Positions 19,601-27,312 are shown, counted from the stretch's first letter. The stretch: DNA of 33,095 nt from an uncultured Verrucomicrobiales bacterium (GCA_937944055.1 CALDZJ010000063.1:1-33095), one strand, 5' to 3'. A program made the numbers and translations. Notes: generated by a model from the letters alone, not told the origin.

Positions 19601-20120
19601 AATAAGTGGAGAACTTGACTGGGAACTGATTGAACTCCCCCTCACCCCCGGCACCCACCACATCACCTGGAGCTATCGTAAAGATGACTCTGAATCATCT
19701 GGCGATGATGCCGGCTTCCTTGACAGCATCATCCTCACTGGCTTCGCCAACTTCCTGAACGAAAATGGGCTAGATCATAGCAGCGTCCTTCCCTCCGATG
19801 ACCCAGAAGGCAATGCCCTCTCACTTCTCCACGAGTATGCCTTCCTCATCCCACCCGGTGCCGCTTCAAACCGCGATCACCTCACCCTCACAAGGATGAA
19901 CGGAAGCGCCAATCTCAGCTTCCACGGCCTTCTCCCGGATTCTGGCATTCAATACCTCCTCGAAACCAGCCCCAGTCTCCTAATGCCCTCATGGACCCCG
20001 CTCACAGGAAGCCTCCAAAGCACACCTCAGACCGATTCCGCCCAATACTCTCACACTTTCTCCATCCCCTCTCCGAGCCACGGAAAACGCTTCTACCGCG
20101 TCCGCGCCCGCTTTCAGTAA
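16659..20120 (+). CDS. Secreted lysyl-endopeptidase-like serine protease with Calx-beta and repeated beta-sandwich domains
   Basis: A 1153-residue exported protein; signal peptide at about 1-26 (LTLPLLALFLIPLFL). A trypsin-fold protease like Achromobacter lysyl endopeptidase follows, with His278 (LTAAHC), Asp333 (QSDFCLIEL) and Ser416 (EGGSSGSPLFD). Asp444 in PDWYGRL matches the S1-pocket Asp that gives Lys preference. Next come a Calx-beta domain (about 485-593), an Ig-like putative binding domain, and two copies of a domain sharing VSSEEGFD, SGE.DW, G.H..TW.Y.KD.SES (about 695-810 and 913-1028), separated by another Ig-like module. The tail (YLLETSPSLLMPSWTPL ... KRFYRVRARFQ) is of a type common in exported Verrucomicrobiota proteins. 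Cysteines near the active site fit disulphides. It likely digests extracellular protein. Its stop overlaps the convergent hydrolase gene by 7 bases. Confidence 0.88.
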   Translation: MPRLRLTLPLLALFLIPLFLPSEKAADPAPVVHQKTPRSLSHTTPSFPNLPNKPSFNEPDLTLPPLNHAPLLSAAKELEKKGRYRFATARLTNITPHREGTWTSTPDRAHWHYHLQSTEAQSLNLAFSEFYLPAGGQLTISDPSGKSEPLTFTSADNDSHQQLWTPILPTDQLTLTLDLPKELAPNFRLRLSQINHGFRPQTPRRFLKAIGDSSSGSCNVDVICDPSDDPTFGPLVDLYRDQIRSVAAYTIGGIETCSGALINNTRNDLTPYFLTAAHCEITAQNAPSVIVYWNFENSSCRTPGSSASGSNGDGPLRDFNSGAIFRAARTQSDFCLIELDDPVSPSFLPFYAGWDRSGVNPPSVTGIHHPAVAEKRISFELGSTRITNAFSDSQSSSGTHFRVADWDFGTTEGGSSGSPLFDDSGNIIGQLEGGDAACENDLPDWYGRLSRSWADGGTPATQLSSWLDPDATQAITHTGINSDEILTVSGNAISEGNSGSTTTSATVTLSKATTETVTVTLITEVGSATQDDFTALSQAITFNPGETSKTIPISIIGDHDPEEHESFLLRLINPQNAAAPNQPAQITILNDDYIAPIITSPLSVNTSAQSNIEYRITAQNTPTSFSLINPPSGMTISPLTGVISWIPTTPGSISVDIVATNPADSDQETLTFIISENTLANALDLPSFIPLINVSPQWSSQTTTTNDGVDAAQTAPLLDGESARFSIQVTGPDRMSFDWKVSSEEGFDGLRFLLDGQALPSLPAISGEVDWTTALVTIPSGTHTLTWEYAKDGSESNGLDTAWVDDIRLASGQRPIIWVNEDNLAITGSTTRLPLEFINATSFSLSNLPTWLSYDEDLNQLVGIPPSSGTFSITATAMSANEASTRSFSLTAITRSPDLSAPLDQTNLITASSGNSPWTIASENSAIGGSLAQSGQITDNQDSKLTLLVQGPGTLRFRWRVSSEEGFDILSYSLNGTPLAEISGELDWELIELPLTPGTHHITWSYRKDDSESSGDDAGFLDSIILTGFANFLNENGLDHSSVLPSDDPEGNALSLLHEYAFLIPPGAASNRDHLTLTRMNGSANLSFHGLLPDSGIQYLLETSPSLLMPSWTPLTGSLQSTPQTDSAQYSHTFSIPSPSHGKRFYRVRARFQ

Positions 20121-20830
20121 GACCGGAGCTCCTCCCGCATCCGTTTCGCCCACACCTCATTCCCCAGCGAGTTTAAGTGCAGCCCGTCCCCGATGTGGAA
20201 CTGTGCATCAAGGCGCCCATCCTGATCCCGATCCAAGACCCCCCCGCTCTCTATCAAAGTCACCCCCTCTCCTTGCTCTGCCAAACGCTCTAGCCCTCGA
20301 TTGAACTGCGCGATCCATCCACCTTGCTCCCCGAAGTTTCCTCTCAAATTCAGATCCACCGGCAAGATCGCTGATAAAAAAACAGGCCGTCCCTCTGGCA
20401 AAGCCGCCAGAATCTCCGCATAATTTCTCAGCGCATCCTCAGCACTGCGAGCATGCAGATCATTCACGCCAATCGCGATCACAATTGCCCCCGCCCTCTC
20501 GAGCGCCGGCCTATAAATTGGCAAACGGTCCAGCACCCCCTTCGTGGTATCTCCCCCGATCCCATAATTCACGCCGAGCGGATGCACCGCCGCCACCGCC
20601 AAACCCTGAACTAAGCTATCCCCGATAAACACAAAAGCCCCCTCAGGCACCGCCCCCACGGAACGCGCATGAAAGCTCAGCATCCTCTGATACTCCTCCT
20701 CATTTGAGCCCTCCCCCAAGCCCCCCCCAAAAGCAAGACGCACCCGACTCAAGAAATCCGACTTCCAAAGCACCCCCGCTAAAAACAGATGGATCAAAAG
20801 AAGATAAATCAGACTCAATCGCTTCATCAC
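20114..20830 (-). CDS. SGNH/GDSL-family hydrolase, membrane-anchored or exported
   Basis: A 238-residue esterase or lipase-like protein of the SGNH fold. An N-terminal hydrophobic helix (LSLIYLLLIHLFLAGVLW, about 5-22) is a signal peptide or anchor, so it acts outside the cytoplasm. Block I is FIGDSLVQG with nucleophile Ser72, block II the Gly in YGIGGDTT, block III GVND with Asn123, and block V DGLHLNSLG with Asp215 and His218. The catalytic set is complete. The pattern is close to the platelet-activating-factor acetylhydrolase and sugar-acetylesterase type, but the substrate cannot be named. It lies 35 bases downstream of the GH20-like gene on the same strand, so the two are probably one operon. 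Confidence 0.92.
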   Translation of the reverse strand: MMKRLSLIYLLLIHLFLAGVLWKSDFLSRVRLAFGGGLGEGSNEEEYQRMLSFHARSVGAVPEGAFVFIGDSLVQGLAVAAVHPLGVNYGIGGDTTKGVLDRLPIYRPALERAGAIVIAIGVNDLHARSAEDALRNYAEILAALPEGRPVFLSAILPVDLNLRGNFGEQGGWIAQFNRGLERLAEQGEGVTLIESGGVLDRDQDGRLDAQFHIGDGLHLNSLGNEVWAKRMREELRSY

Positions 20831-20865
20831 CCCACTCTAAGATACCACCATAATCTTGGCAAAAA

Positions 20866-23214
20866 TCATTCTTCCTCTAAACGATACTGCTCTAGCAATT
20901 CATCGAGAGACTTTAAAGTAAGCAGCTTCCAGAACGGTTCATTATAGCGATCCCCCCGGCAGTCTTGCGAGACTGACATTAAAACCGCCGCCCCGTATTT
21001 ATCCTCGATCCACTGGAAAAAAGCCCCCGTCTCCTTCCCGCCCTCGCGCGCCTTCCCGCGATCGGGCTTCTCCGGAACCTCCCCCAGAATATAGGAGCCC
21101 ATTCCCGTAGTAATCCAAAGCGGCACCGCCACCGGGTAAGCCAGAATTTGGGGCACCATGCGCTTGCGCATCCACTCCCGCGCTGCCTCTGCCGACATCT
21201 CCCCCGGCTCACCCTCCTTCACCTGAAACTTCCGTGGCGTCTGCGGATAATGCGCCAGCCCTGCCCGATTTGCCAAAGTCGCCCACTCCTCGAAGTAGGT
21301 CCGCCGTAAGACCGCAATCTCATCGCGGAGACCGGGATGTTCTGAAAATTGCGCCTCAAAAGTCAAAATCACCTCCCGCTTTGATAAGGGGATTTTCACC
21401 TTACGCTTCTCAGAATAAGGAGAAGTCAAAAGGGGCTCACTCAGAGTGATTTCATGAAGCACCAACGGATCCTCCTGCGGTCTGAAAACGCGGAGCCGCG
21501 CAAAACGCGTCCCCATCGGCAAGCGCGCCCTTGCCAAACCATCAAAGAACTCACTCACCCCATCCCACTCTTTCCCATCCGCCGAGAAGTCCAGCACCCC
21601 ATCTATCAAGATCCCAGGCGCAAGGACATCCGCGCCTCCCGCACGGCCTGTGGCCATCGTAATCTCCCCTTCAATCGGCCAAGGGAACTCGATCGTGACA
21701 TGATCACCTTTCTTTAAACCCCCCTTTGACCAAAAGAAAGAATCCCCACGTCCATCAAAAACCATCTCTGGGCCATGACCCTCGCGCCCTCCGAGAGAAC
21801 TCGTCACCCGCGCCCCCCCTTGGACCTGCCCACTCGGCGGATCATAAGGGGCCGAGGACTGCACACCCAGCGTCCGGTAACGGAACACCAGTTCATTGAC
21901 CCGAGTCCGAAAGTCATCGTACTTCCGCTCCTCAAAAGGCAACCAAATCGCCTCCGCGAAAGCCGCAATTCTTGGAAAGACAAGGTATTGCACTTTCTCA
22001 AGATCTGGCACGTAGCGAGTGCGAAGGCTTGCCTGCCCCACATCCCGGAATCTCAGCTCGTAAACTTGGCGCAGCGAATTTAGGCCCTCTTCCGCGCGTC
22101 GCTTTTCACTCAGCAAAAGCTCAGCCTCCTCCGGGCGACTATAAATCGAGAAATCCGTACTCGGGATCCGCCCGGGCAAAAAAAGCGTCTTCCCAGTCTT
22201 CTTTAAAAGCTCGCGCATCATCGTATGAAAGGTCCGCCCCTCCCCATCCAAGCGCACAAACTGAGAGGGAAAAATCGTCGCCACCTCCGCAAAAAATTGC
22301 GCGAAAAACTCCAGCGTCTCCGCATTGAGCTTCACCCCCACCGAGCGCTCTTCCCAAGTCGTCGCAACCTGTGACGGCTCCGAGCCCAGCTCCGGATAAG
22401 CCGCAATGAGAGCGGCCGCCCCCGTCCCAAAGGTAAAGCTCGGCACCAGATCGATCCCCCGATTTGCCGCATACTTAGCCAGCTCTCGCAGCTTTTCTTG
22501 CGGGTAGTATCCCCCATACTCCCGCGAGTCACTCCCCGCCGGATCCGCCAAAGGAGGAGTAGAGGCCCGCACACTGCCAAATTCATGAAGCGCGGGAAAT
22601 TTTAAACTCTCCATCCGCCACCCCGCATCTCCATTCAACTTAAGATGGAACTCATTCAACTTATGAAATGATAACCAATCGATGATCCCTTTCAGCTCTT
22701 CCGTGGGAAAAAGATGCTGACTCACATCAAGGTGAAAAATTCGCCGAGCCGTCTCCGGCCAATCCTCAATCGTCTGGCTCGGGATCATCACCCGCGGAAA
22801 TGGCTGCCCCGCCACTGGCAAAAACTGCACGAAAGTCTGCACCCCGTGCATGAGCCCGCTAAGATCATGGGCCTCAATTAAGGCCCCCTCTGGCGTGATC
22901 TCCAGCCGATAAGCCTCCGGCTTAGCCTTCTCCTCGCCCTTTTGAGAGCGCTTCATCTTCAAGCGGACGGCGCGCGGCACCACAATCCGGCCCATCTCTT
23001 CCTGAGTCCGGAAGTAGTGCAGAGCACCAGTCGTCCGTTGTAGTGCTGCCGTGATGACTCCAGCCGGGATTGCCAGCTCTTCCGAGGCAATCACCATCGT
23101 CTGCACATCGACTCGCAGCGCTCCCTCACCTCGCTGAATCTCCCGTGGCATCGGCACCAAAGCGGCTCCCACCGGGAGGCACAAGAACGCGATCACAAAG
23201 GCTAAAAATCTCAT
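20866..23214 (-). CDS. Degenerate GH20 / discoidin-like / BSP-like fusion, probable pseudoenzyme
   Basis: A 782-residue exported protein; signal peptide at about 1-18. Residues 20-150 resemble the GH20b domain and 150-445 a GH20 hexosaminidase barrel (IEDWPETARRIFHLDVSQH, IIDWLSFHKLNEFHLKLN, VFPRIAAFAEAIW). The catalytic H-x-G-G-D-E motif is instead VRLDGEG (Glu325 kept, the Asp before it replaced by Gly324), the GQANLW tryptophan is replaced (GQASLRTRY), and the middle is shortened. A beta-sandwich resembling F5/8C follows (about 460-590). The last 165 residues resemble the basic secretory protein peptidase family (FFQWIEDKYG, KSLDELLEQYR), but the zinc HExxH is absent where WMRKRMVPQILAYP stands. 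Both active sites appear lost while the frame is intact, so a binding role is more likely than catalysis. Confidence 0.78.
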   Translation of the reverse strand: MRFLAFVIAFLCLPVGAALVPMPREIQRGEGALRVDVQTMVIASEELAIPAGVITAALQRTTGALHYFRTQEEMGRIVVPRAVRLKMKRSQKGEEKAKPEAYRLEITPEGALIEAHDLSGLMHGVQTFVQFLPVAGQPFPRVMIPSQTIEDWPETARRIFHLDVSQHLFPTEELKGIIDWLSFHKLNEFHLKLNGDAGWRMESLKFPALHEFGSVRASTPPLADPAGSDSREYGGYYPQEKLRELAKYAANRGIDLVPSFTFGTGAAALIAAYPELGSEPSQVATTWEERSVGVKLNAETLEFFAQFFAEVATIFPSQFVRLDGEGRTFHTMMRELLKKTGKTLFLPGRIPSTDFSIYSRPEEAELLLSEKRRAEEGLNSLRQVYELRFRDVGQASLRTRYVPDLEKVQYLVFPRIAAFAEAIWLPFEERKYDDFRTRVNELVFRYRTLGVQSSAPYDPPSGQVQGGARVTSSLGGREGHGPEMVFDGRGDSFFWSKGGLKKGDHVTIEFPWPIEGEITMATGRAGGADVLAPGILIDGVLDFSADGKEWDGVSEFFDGLARARLPMGTRFARLRVFRPQEDPLVLHEITLSEPLLTSPYSEKRKVKIPLSKREVILTFEAQFSEHPGLRDEIAVLRRTYFEEWATLANRAGLAHYPQTPRKFQVKEGEPGEMSAEAAREWMRKRMVPQILAYPVAVPLWITTGMGSYILGEVPEKPDRGKAREGGKETGAFFQWIEDKYGAAVLMSVSQDCRGDRYNEPFWKLLTLKSLDELLEQYRLEEE

Positions 23215-23254
23215 ACCTTCAGGATGAAGCGCGCTTTTCTAATGTGCAAGAAGA

Positions 23255-23299
23255 CAAAAAAACCTGCCCAGTGGTGAAAAACACCGTGGACAGGTTTTT
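23255..23299 (-). terminator. Rho-independent terminator of the PEP-CTERM gene
   Basis: The arms AACCTGCCCAGTGGTG (23261-23276) and CACCGTGGACAGGTT (23282-23296) form a long stem with small internal mismatches and an A5 loop. The A-run at 23256-23262 becomes a T-run on the minus strand. It lies about 20 bases beyond the stop of the PEP-CTERM gene and before the start of the GH20-like gene. Confidence 0.85.
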
Positions 23300-23319
23300 A
23301 AAATCAAGAGCGCCTCAGA

Positions 23320-23973
23320 CTAGCGACGACGGCGCCCGATCAAGCTCAGCGAGCCGAGCAGAGCAAGCATCCCAAGACTTGGCTCAGGAACTGACGTCAC
23401 CTCGAAGTCAATCGAGTCATTCGGGATCGTAACATTAAGCTCAGAATCAGCAGGAATGTCTGTCCAATCGAAGCTCAACTGGCCGGTCCATGTTCCACTG
23501 ACACTTTCCTCAGCGACAAAACCTAACTCAGAGAAATTGAAATCGAAGCTTCCAACGCCAGACACCGAGTCTGAACTCGTGACGGTCTGCACATTACCAC
23601 CGAAGTCAGTGGTGCCGGTAACCGTGTAAGAAAATGTGCCGCCCCCGAGGATCGCTGCACTAAAATCATAAGAAAGAACGAAGGACTCACCAGGCTCCAG
23701 ACTTAAACTTCCGGAGATGTCTAGCGTGTTGCCCAGAGTGGAGCCTCCACCAGCCGTGACGATATCAATGTCACCGACAAATTTAATGAGCGTACTACTT
23801 GTGACTGCTTGCACGGTGTTTTGCACGCTTCCGCCCGGAAGACCTGGGCCACCGGAAGGAGTGCTGACGTCACTCACGATCGAACCACCGCTGATGGTGG
23901 CAGCACTGAGATGGCCTAGAAGACAGGACCCAAGAAACGTTACTTTTAGGAGGGGAAATGAGTTGTTTTTCAT
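23320..23973 (-). CDS. PEP-CTERM sorting-signal protein
   Basis: A 217-residue exported protein with a cleavable signal peptide (LLKVTFLGSCLLGHLSAA, about 8-25). A Gly/Ser/Thr-rich beta-sandwich body has no catalytic motif. The C-terminal sorting signal at 195-217 consists of VPEPSLGML, a short hydrophobic helix (LALLGSLSLIG) and RRRR. Such proteins are processed by an exosortase (EpsH/XrtA type) and usually end up in surface or extracellular matrix. No exosortase lies in the window. The body shows two similar strand-rich halves but I see no known domain. It has its own terminator, and two copies of an imperfect repeat lie 98-137 bases upstream. Confidence 0.92.
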   Translation of the reverse strand: MKNNSFPLLKVTFLGSCLLGHLSAATISGGSIVSDVSTPSGGPGLPGGSVQNTVQAVTSSTLIKFVGDIDIVTAGGGSTLGNTLDISGSLSLEPGESFVLSYDFSAAILGGGTFSYTVTGTTDFGGNVQTVTSSDSVSGVGSFDFNFSELGFVAEESVSGTWTGQLSFDWTDIPADSELNVTIPNDSIDFEVTSVPEPSLGMLALLGSLSLIGRRRR

Positions 23974-24070
23974 CAGGGATAACCCTATTTAACAGTGAAA
24001 TTTTACGCAACTAGAAAATTTCAAACCGCCATTCCATCAAGGAAAACTGGGGAATTTACCCTTCGTAGTA

Positions 24071-24110
24071 AAGTCGAAGGCGGCTTAAAAAAAAGTCGAG
24101 GACGGCTTAA
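24071..24110. repeat. Two imperfect 18-bp direct repeats upstream of the PEP-CTERM gene
   Basis: AAGTCGAAGGCGGCTTAA (24071-24088) and AAGTCGAGGACGGCTTAA (24093-24110) differ at two positions and are spaced 22 bp start to start, about two helical turns. They lie between the PEP-CTERM gene and the end of purC. They could be paired regulator sites for the PEP-CTERM promoter or a small duplication. Confidence 0.6.
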
Positions 24111-24144
24111 GCTTTCATATCACCCTTCCAAAGGCATTCACGGC

Positions 24145-25212
24145 CTAAAGCAACTCATCTAAAATCAAATTCACGGACTCCACGATCCGCTGATCACGCG
24201 CCCGTAAATCAGGCTGAAAAGCCTCACCCGTGATGTGCTGCAAACCCTCAATGTAACGCACCGCAATCTCACTCGCTTGCTCCTCTGAAAATTGCTGCGC
24301 CTTCTGATCCGTCACCATTCCTCGCGCGAACTCCTTTGAAAAAGAGACCGGCTTTCCATCTCGTCTTAGCAAGTCTCCAGACTCGTCAAGTCTCCAAAAG
24401 CGCGATGAATCCATCGTGTAAAGTTCATCCGCCGCCACAATCTCACCCGCCGAGTTAATTCCATGCTCCGTCTTCGTATCTACTAAAACCATTCCGCGCT
24501 GCGAGAGATAGTGTGACACCATCCCAAAGGCCATTAAGGAAGCATTACGAATCCTCGCATACTGCATCGCCGTGCAAACCCCCGCATTCACCAGATAATC
24601 TGCATCAACCGTCTGATCTACGAGATCCTTCGTACTCGGTGTGTCCATCAGATAAGGGAGCCTCCCATTTGCCACCAATTTCCCCACCTCCAACTCATGC
24701 CCCGCGTATGCCATCACCTCATCACCAGCCTCCCGTGCCGTCAGCCAATGTTGGTAAAGCGACGTACTGGTAGAACTCTCCGCCATATAAGAACGCAGAA
24801 CATTTTCTAGCATCACCAAAGTCAGATTCTCCGCTGGAATCACGGTGGAACTCGCCGCTAGACCCCTCACCTCGAACTGTGAAGTCCCGAGAACTTCCTT
24901 CACCAAGCTCAGCATGTGATCGTGATTCACCGCTAACACCTGATCCTTAAAAGGGATCGCTCCGCGATTCACATCGTGAGTCGAGATTCGACTATTCCGG
25001 AACATCAGCCGAATCGGCTTCCCATCCCGCGCCACCAAGCTCTCCCCAAAAACTGAATCAGAAACCTTGCCCGTCAAAACCTGACATCCTGATAAACGCG
25101 GAATTTCGCCATCCGCGATTAACTGCGCGATCGCACGCCCTTCCTTCACCGCAGAACCATGAGATTCCACCAAGTCCCGAATTTCTCTCTGATCTAACAT
25201 CGCCTCAATCAA
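24145..25212 (-). CDS. purC: Phosphoribosylaminoimidazole-succinocarboxamide (SAICAR) synthase
   Basis: A 355-residue cytosolic enzyme that joins CAIR and aspartate with ATP to give SAICAR in purine synthesis. Family blocks are SGKVSDSVF-like nucleotide-binding residues (TGKVSDSVFG), SRISTHDVNRGAIPFKDQVLA, a middle ATP-grasp-like region, and the SAICAR signature VDTKTEHGINSAGEIVAADE with LYTMDSSRFW. It is longer than the 237-residue E. coli enzyme and resembles the longer form, with an extra N-terminal helix and C-terminal extension. Met5 (MLDQREI) is an alternative start. It is last in a minus-strand run after the transglutaminase-like and CBM9-like genes, about 33 bases after the in-frame extension described upstream. 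Confidence 0.94.
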   Translation of the reverse strand: MIEAMLDQREIRDLVESHGSAVKEGRAIAQLIADGEIPRLSGCQVLTGKVSDSVFGESLVARDGKPIRLMFRNSRISTHDVNRGAIPFKDQVLAVNHDHMLSLVKEVLGTSQFEVRGLAASSTVIPAENLTLVMLENVLRSYMAESSTSTSLYQHWLTAREAGDEVMAYAGHELEVGKLVANGRLPYLMDTPSTKDLVDQTVDADYLVNAGVCTAMQYARIRNASLMAFGMVSHYLSQRGMVLVDTKTEHGINSAGEIVAADELYTMDSSRFWRLDESGDLLRRDGKPVSFSKEFARGMVTDQKAQQFSEEQASEIAVRYIEGLQHITGEAFQPDLRARDQRIVESVNLILDELL

Positions 25213-25245
25213 TAAATCCTACACCCTCATTCTCACACCAGAAAA

Positions 25246-25416
25246 CTACCCAAATCTCACATCCCCACGCACCAACGCCTCCCCCTCAAAATAAAGATTC
25301 CAAGCCGCGCTTGCCATCACCTGATCAATTTCCATAGGCCGATCCTCTCTCTTTTCACCCTCCGAATCAAGCCATCCCACACCTCGCTTGAAATGAATCC
25401 ACCAGCGCCCCCCTTC
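25246..25416 (-). pseudogene. In-frame open extension beyond the CBM9-like stop codon
   Basis: Immediately after the TGA at 25417-25419 the same frame stays open for 56 codons to TAG at 25246-25248. It reads EGGRWWIHFKRGVGWLDSEG, then a segment ending AAWNLYFEGEALVRGDVRFG. The composition is protein-like (four Trp, a regular codon pattern). It may be the former C-terminus of the CBM9-like protein cut by a nonsense change, a read-through product, or an unrelated open stretch. Confidence 0.45.
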
Positions 25417-26190
25417 TCACGCCCCCAAGAACTCCACCTCACCCCAGCGCAAGGGCAAATGCATATTCACCGCCCCCTGCGGGCTCCACACCCAATTATT
25501 CTCTGGATGATCTTGCTCCTCCGGATTCAGGCTCTCCGCAATCGGGGTCCCATGCGGAGGAACCCTCACGTAGCTCCCATCCACCACCTCATGCTCCCAC
25601 TGCACTCGTGAAAAATTCACCTTCCAAATATCCCCCACTTCCGGCGGCGCACCATCCCTGTGATACTTCGCTAAATCCCGCCAAGGAAAAGCCACCTCCA
25701 CCCGCCAAGCCTCATCCTCATCTGCCGGATCATTCAGTGAACCTCGTACTTCCACCGCGCTCTTCAAGCCCGGTAAATTACATCCCAAAATCGGCACTCC
25801 ACCTTCCCCGTACGGCTTCGGTAAACTTAACTCCCAAATCGTTCCTAGTGCATTGATCTCAAATTCATAATAATTCAGCCCATCACCATCCGGATCAATG
25901 AAAACCTCAAAATCGTTATCCTCGAACATCACCTCATTCTTCTTCCGAATCGTCCCCCAGACATGGCGCTCCTCCAACTCCGCCGCTACGTAAAAATACT
26001 CCGCATCCCACGCCATTTTTACCCGCGTCCGATAATACGGCCTCAGCGCCTCATCCCCCGTAATATCCACAAAGTCTTCCGTCCATTGCAGATCCCGCCA
26101 GGCTGGATCCCCCATCGTCCCATCAATCTTAATCGGCCCCTTCACCCGCTGGCAGCCATATCGTCTCGGCTTCATTTCAAATCCCCCCAA
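25417..26190 (-). CDS. CBM9-like carbohydrate-binding domain protein
   Basis: A 257-residue protein of the carbohydrate-binding family 9-like group, found in bacteria that use polysaccharides. The pattern is typical: IKIDGTMGDPAWRDLQWTEDF at the N-terminus, RTRVKMAWDAEYFYVAAELEE, NDFEVFIDPDGDGLNYYEFEINALGTIWEL, WRVEVAFPWRDLAKY, then NWVWSPQGAVNMHLPLRWGEVEF. No signal peptide is seen. The start at 26190 lies inside the upstream transglutaminase gene (19-base overlap); Met6 (MKPRRYGC) also fits. It ends right after the RWG.V.F block, where related proteins often continue with a helical tail; the same frame stays open for 56 codons after the stop, so this copy may be cut short. Confidence 0.85.
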   Translation of the reverse strand: MGGFEMKPRRYGCQRVKGPIKIDGTMGDPAWRDLQWTEDFVDITGDEALRPYYRTRVKMAWDAEYFYVAAELEERHVWGTIRKKNEVMFEDNDFEVFIDPDGDGLNYYEFEINALGTIWELSLPKPYGEGGVPILGCNLPGLKSAVEVRGSLNDPADEDEAWRVEVAFPWRDLAKYHRDGAPPEVGDIWKVNFSRVQWEHEVVDGSYVRVPPHGTPIAESLNPEEQDHPENNWVWSPQGAVNMHLPLRWGEVEFLGA

Positions 26191-27230
26191 TACAAATCCA
26201 CCGTCTTCCCCTCCGGCACCTTCACCTTCCGCGTCTCCCCCCCATAAGCCACCGTCACCCAGTCCCCCACCCTCACTCGTAGCTGCGCCATATCATTTAA
26301 ATCCGCCCTCCCCGCCTTCGTCTCCACCTCACTATTTAAAGTCGCCACCACTCGCTCTCCACCCTTCACATCCCAAACTCGGAAATTCACCAAGCCCCCC
26401 GCTCCCGCCTTCTGCACATAGCGAGACGTCACATTTACCCCAGGCACCTCCCGATTCCTAGGAGCCCACACCATCGGAAAAAATGAATCCCCCTTCTTCC
26501 AGGAGCTCGCCCAGATCGCATGCTCCCACTTCTCCTCCACCGCCTTCGCCGCATCCCCCGTAAACCATCCACGATTCAGCCCCTTCGCATCATACTCATC
26601 CGCCCCCGTGTAAAACCACTCACCGTCATCCCAAATCTCCACCCAAGTATGGTTCCCCCTCTTATCCGCCCACTGTGCCGTCCCCACAATCCGCGCCGGC
26701 ACCCCCACTGAACGACAAGCATTTACCAAAATGAGCGAGAGCCCCGTACACGTCGCTTTCCCCAGCTTGATCGACTCCGCCGGACTTTGATTCGGAGCCT
26801 TCCGCCCCGTATCATAATGAACCTTAATCAGATTAAAAATCCCCCGATTGAGCGCCTGCGCCGCCTCGCTTGCAGTCCTCGCCCCCTTCACCAACTCACG
26901 ACAGCGAGGGTAGAAAAACGACCTCCAATCTTCCCGAGTCTCATCCAAGGAAGCATAGGGTAAAACCTCATTAAAAAACACCTCCTCCGGTAACTCCTGG
27001 GCCCAAAGAAACTCCCTGCGTGCCTTCATCGCCAAATCTAAATGCCCCATCAAAAACTCTCCCTTCAAAGTCTCACGATCCCCCGCAGGCATCCCCTCCA
27101 CCAGAAAACGCGAGGCCCTCTCTCCAACATCTCCATACTTCTCCTTGGCCTCCTTTATAAAATCCTCCAACTCCCCTCCAAAGCCCCACGAAACCATCAG
27201 TCCCAGCATCAAAATTAAAACCTTCATCAC
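26172..27230 (-). CDS. Exported transglutaminase-like (cysteine-histidine-aspartate) protein
   Basis: A 352-residue protein with an N-terminal signal peptide (VLILMLGLMVSWGFGG, about 4-19). The transglutaminase-like core is complete: Cys161 in GKATCTGLSLILVNACRSVG, His194 in GNHTWVEIW and Asp211 in YTGADEYDAKGLNRGWF. Such proteins are mostly thiol proteases or amidases in bacteria. A helical region (residues 20-130) precedes the core, and a small beta-rich domain follows it (VNFRVWDVKGGERVVATLN ... KVKVPEGKTVDLYWGD), like a receptor-binding or Ig-like module. It leads the minus-strand set with the CBM9-like gene, whose start it overlaps by 19 bases, so the two are translationally coupled. Substrate unknown. 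Confidence 0.85.
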   Translation of the reverse strand: MMKVLILMLGLMVSWGFGGELEDFIKEAKEKYGDVGERASRFLVEGMPAGDRETLKGEFLMGHLDLAMKARREFLWAQELPEEVFFNEVLPYASLDETREDWRSFFYPRCRELVKGARTASEAAQALNRGIFNLIKVHYDTGRKAPNQSPAESIKLGKATCTGLSLILVNACRSVGVPARIVGTAQWADKRGNHTWVEIWDDGEWFYTGADEYDAKGLNRGWFTGDAAKAVEEKWEHAIWASSWKKGDSFFPMVWAPRNREVPGVNVTSRYVQKAGAGGLVNFRVWDVKGGERVVATLNSEVETKAGRADLNDMAQLRVRVGDWVTVAYGGETRKVKVPEGKTVDLYWGDLK

Positions 27231-27280
27231 CCAAAAACCCTAGCCCCCCAAAACCCCACGCGCAAAGTCAAAGAAACCCA

Positions 27281-27312
27281 ACAAAAAACACCCCCCCAGC
27301 TCCAAAGCTGGG
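27281..27312 (-). terminator. Probable terminator downstream of gnd
   Basis: CCCAGCT (27295-27301) and AGCTGGG (27306-27312) form a 7-bp stem with a 4-base loop. A run of A at 27283-27288 gives a T-run on the minus strand, but a G-rich gap separates it from the stem, so the fit is imperfect. It lies 69 bases after the gnd stop. Confidence 0.45.

Noticed and set aside
23974-24070. Possible sigma-54 promoter (TGGC ... TTGC) before the PEP-CTERM gene
   Set aside because: The spacing between the GG and GC elements is far longer than a sigma-54 site allows.
25417-25419. TGA as a selenocysteine codon in the CBM9-like gene
   Set aside because: No reason for selenocysteine in this family, no visible SECIS hairpin; nonsense change or plain stop is simpler.
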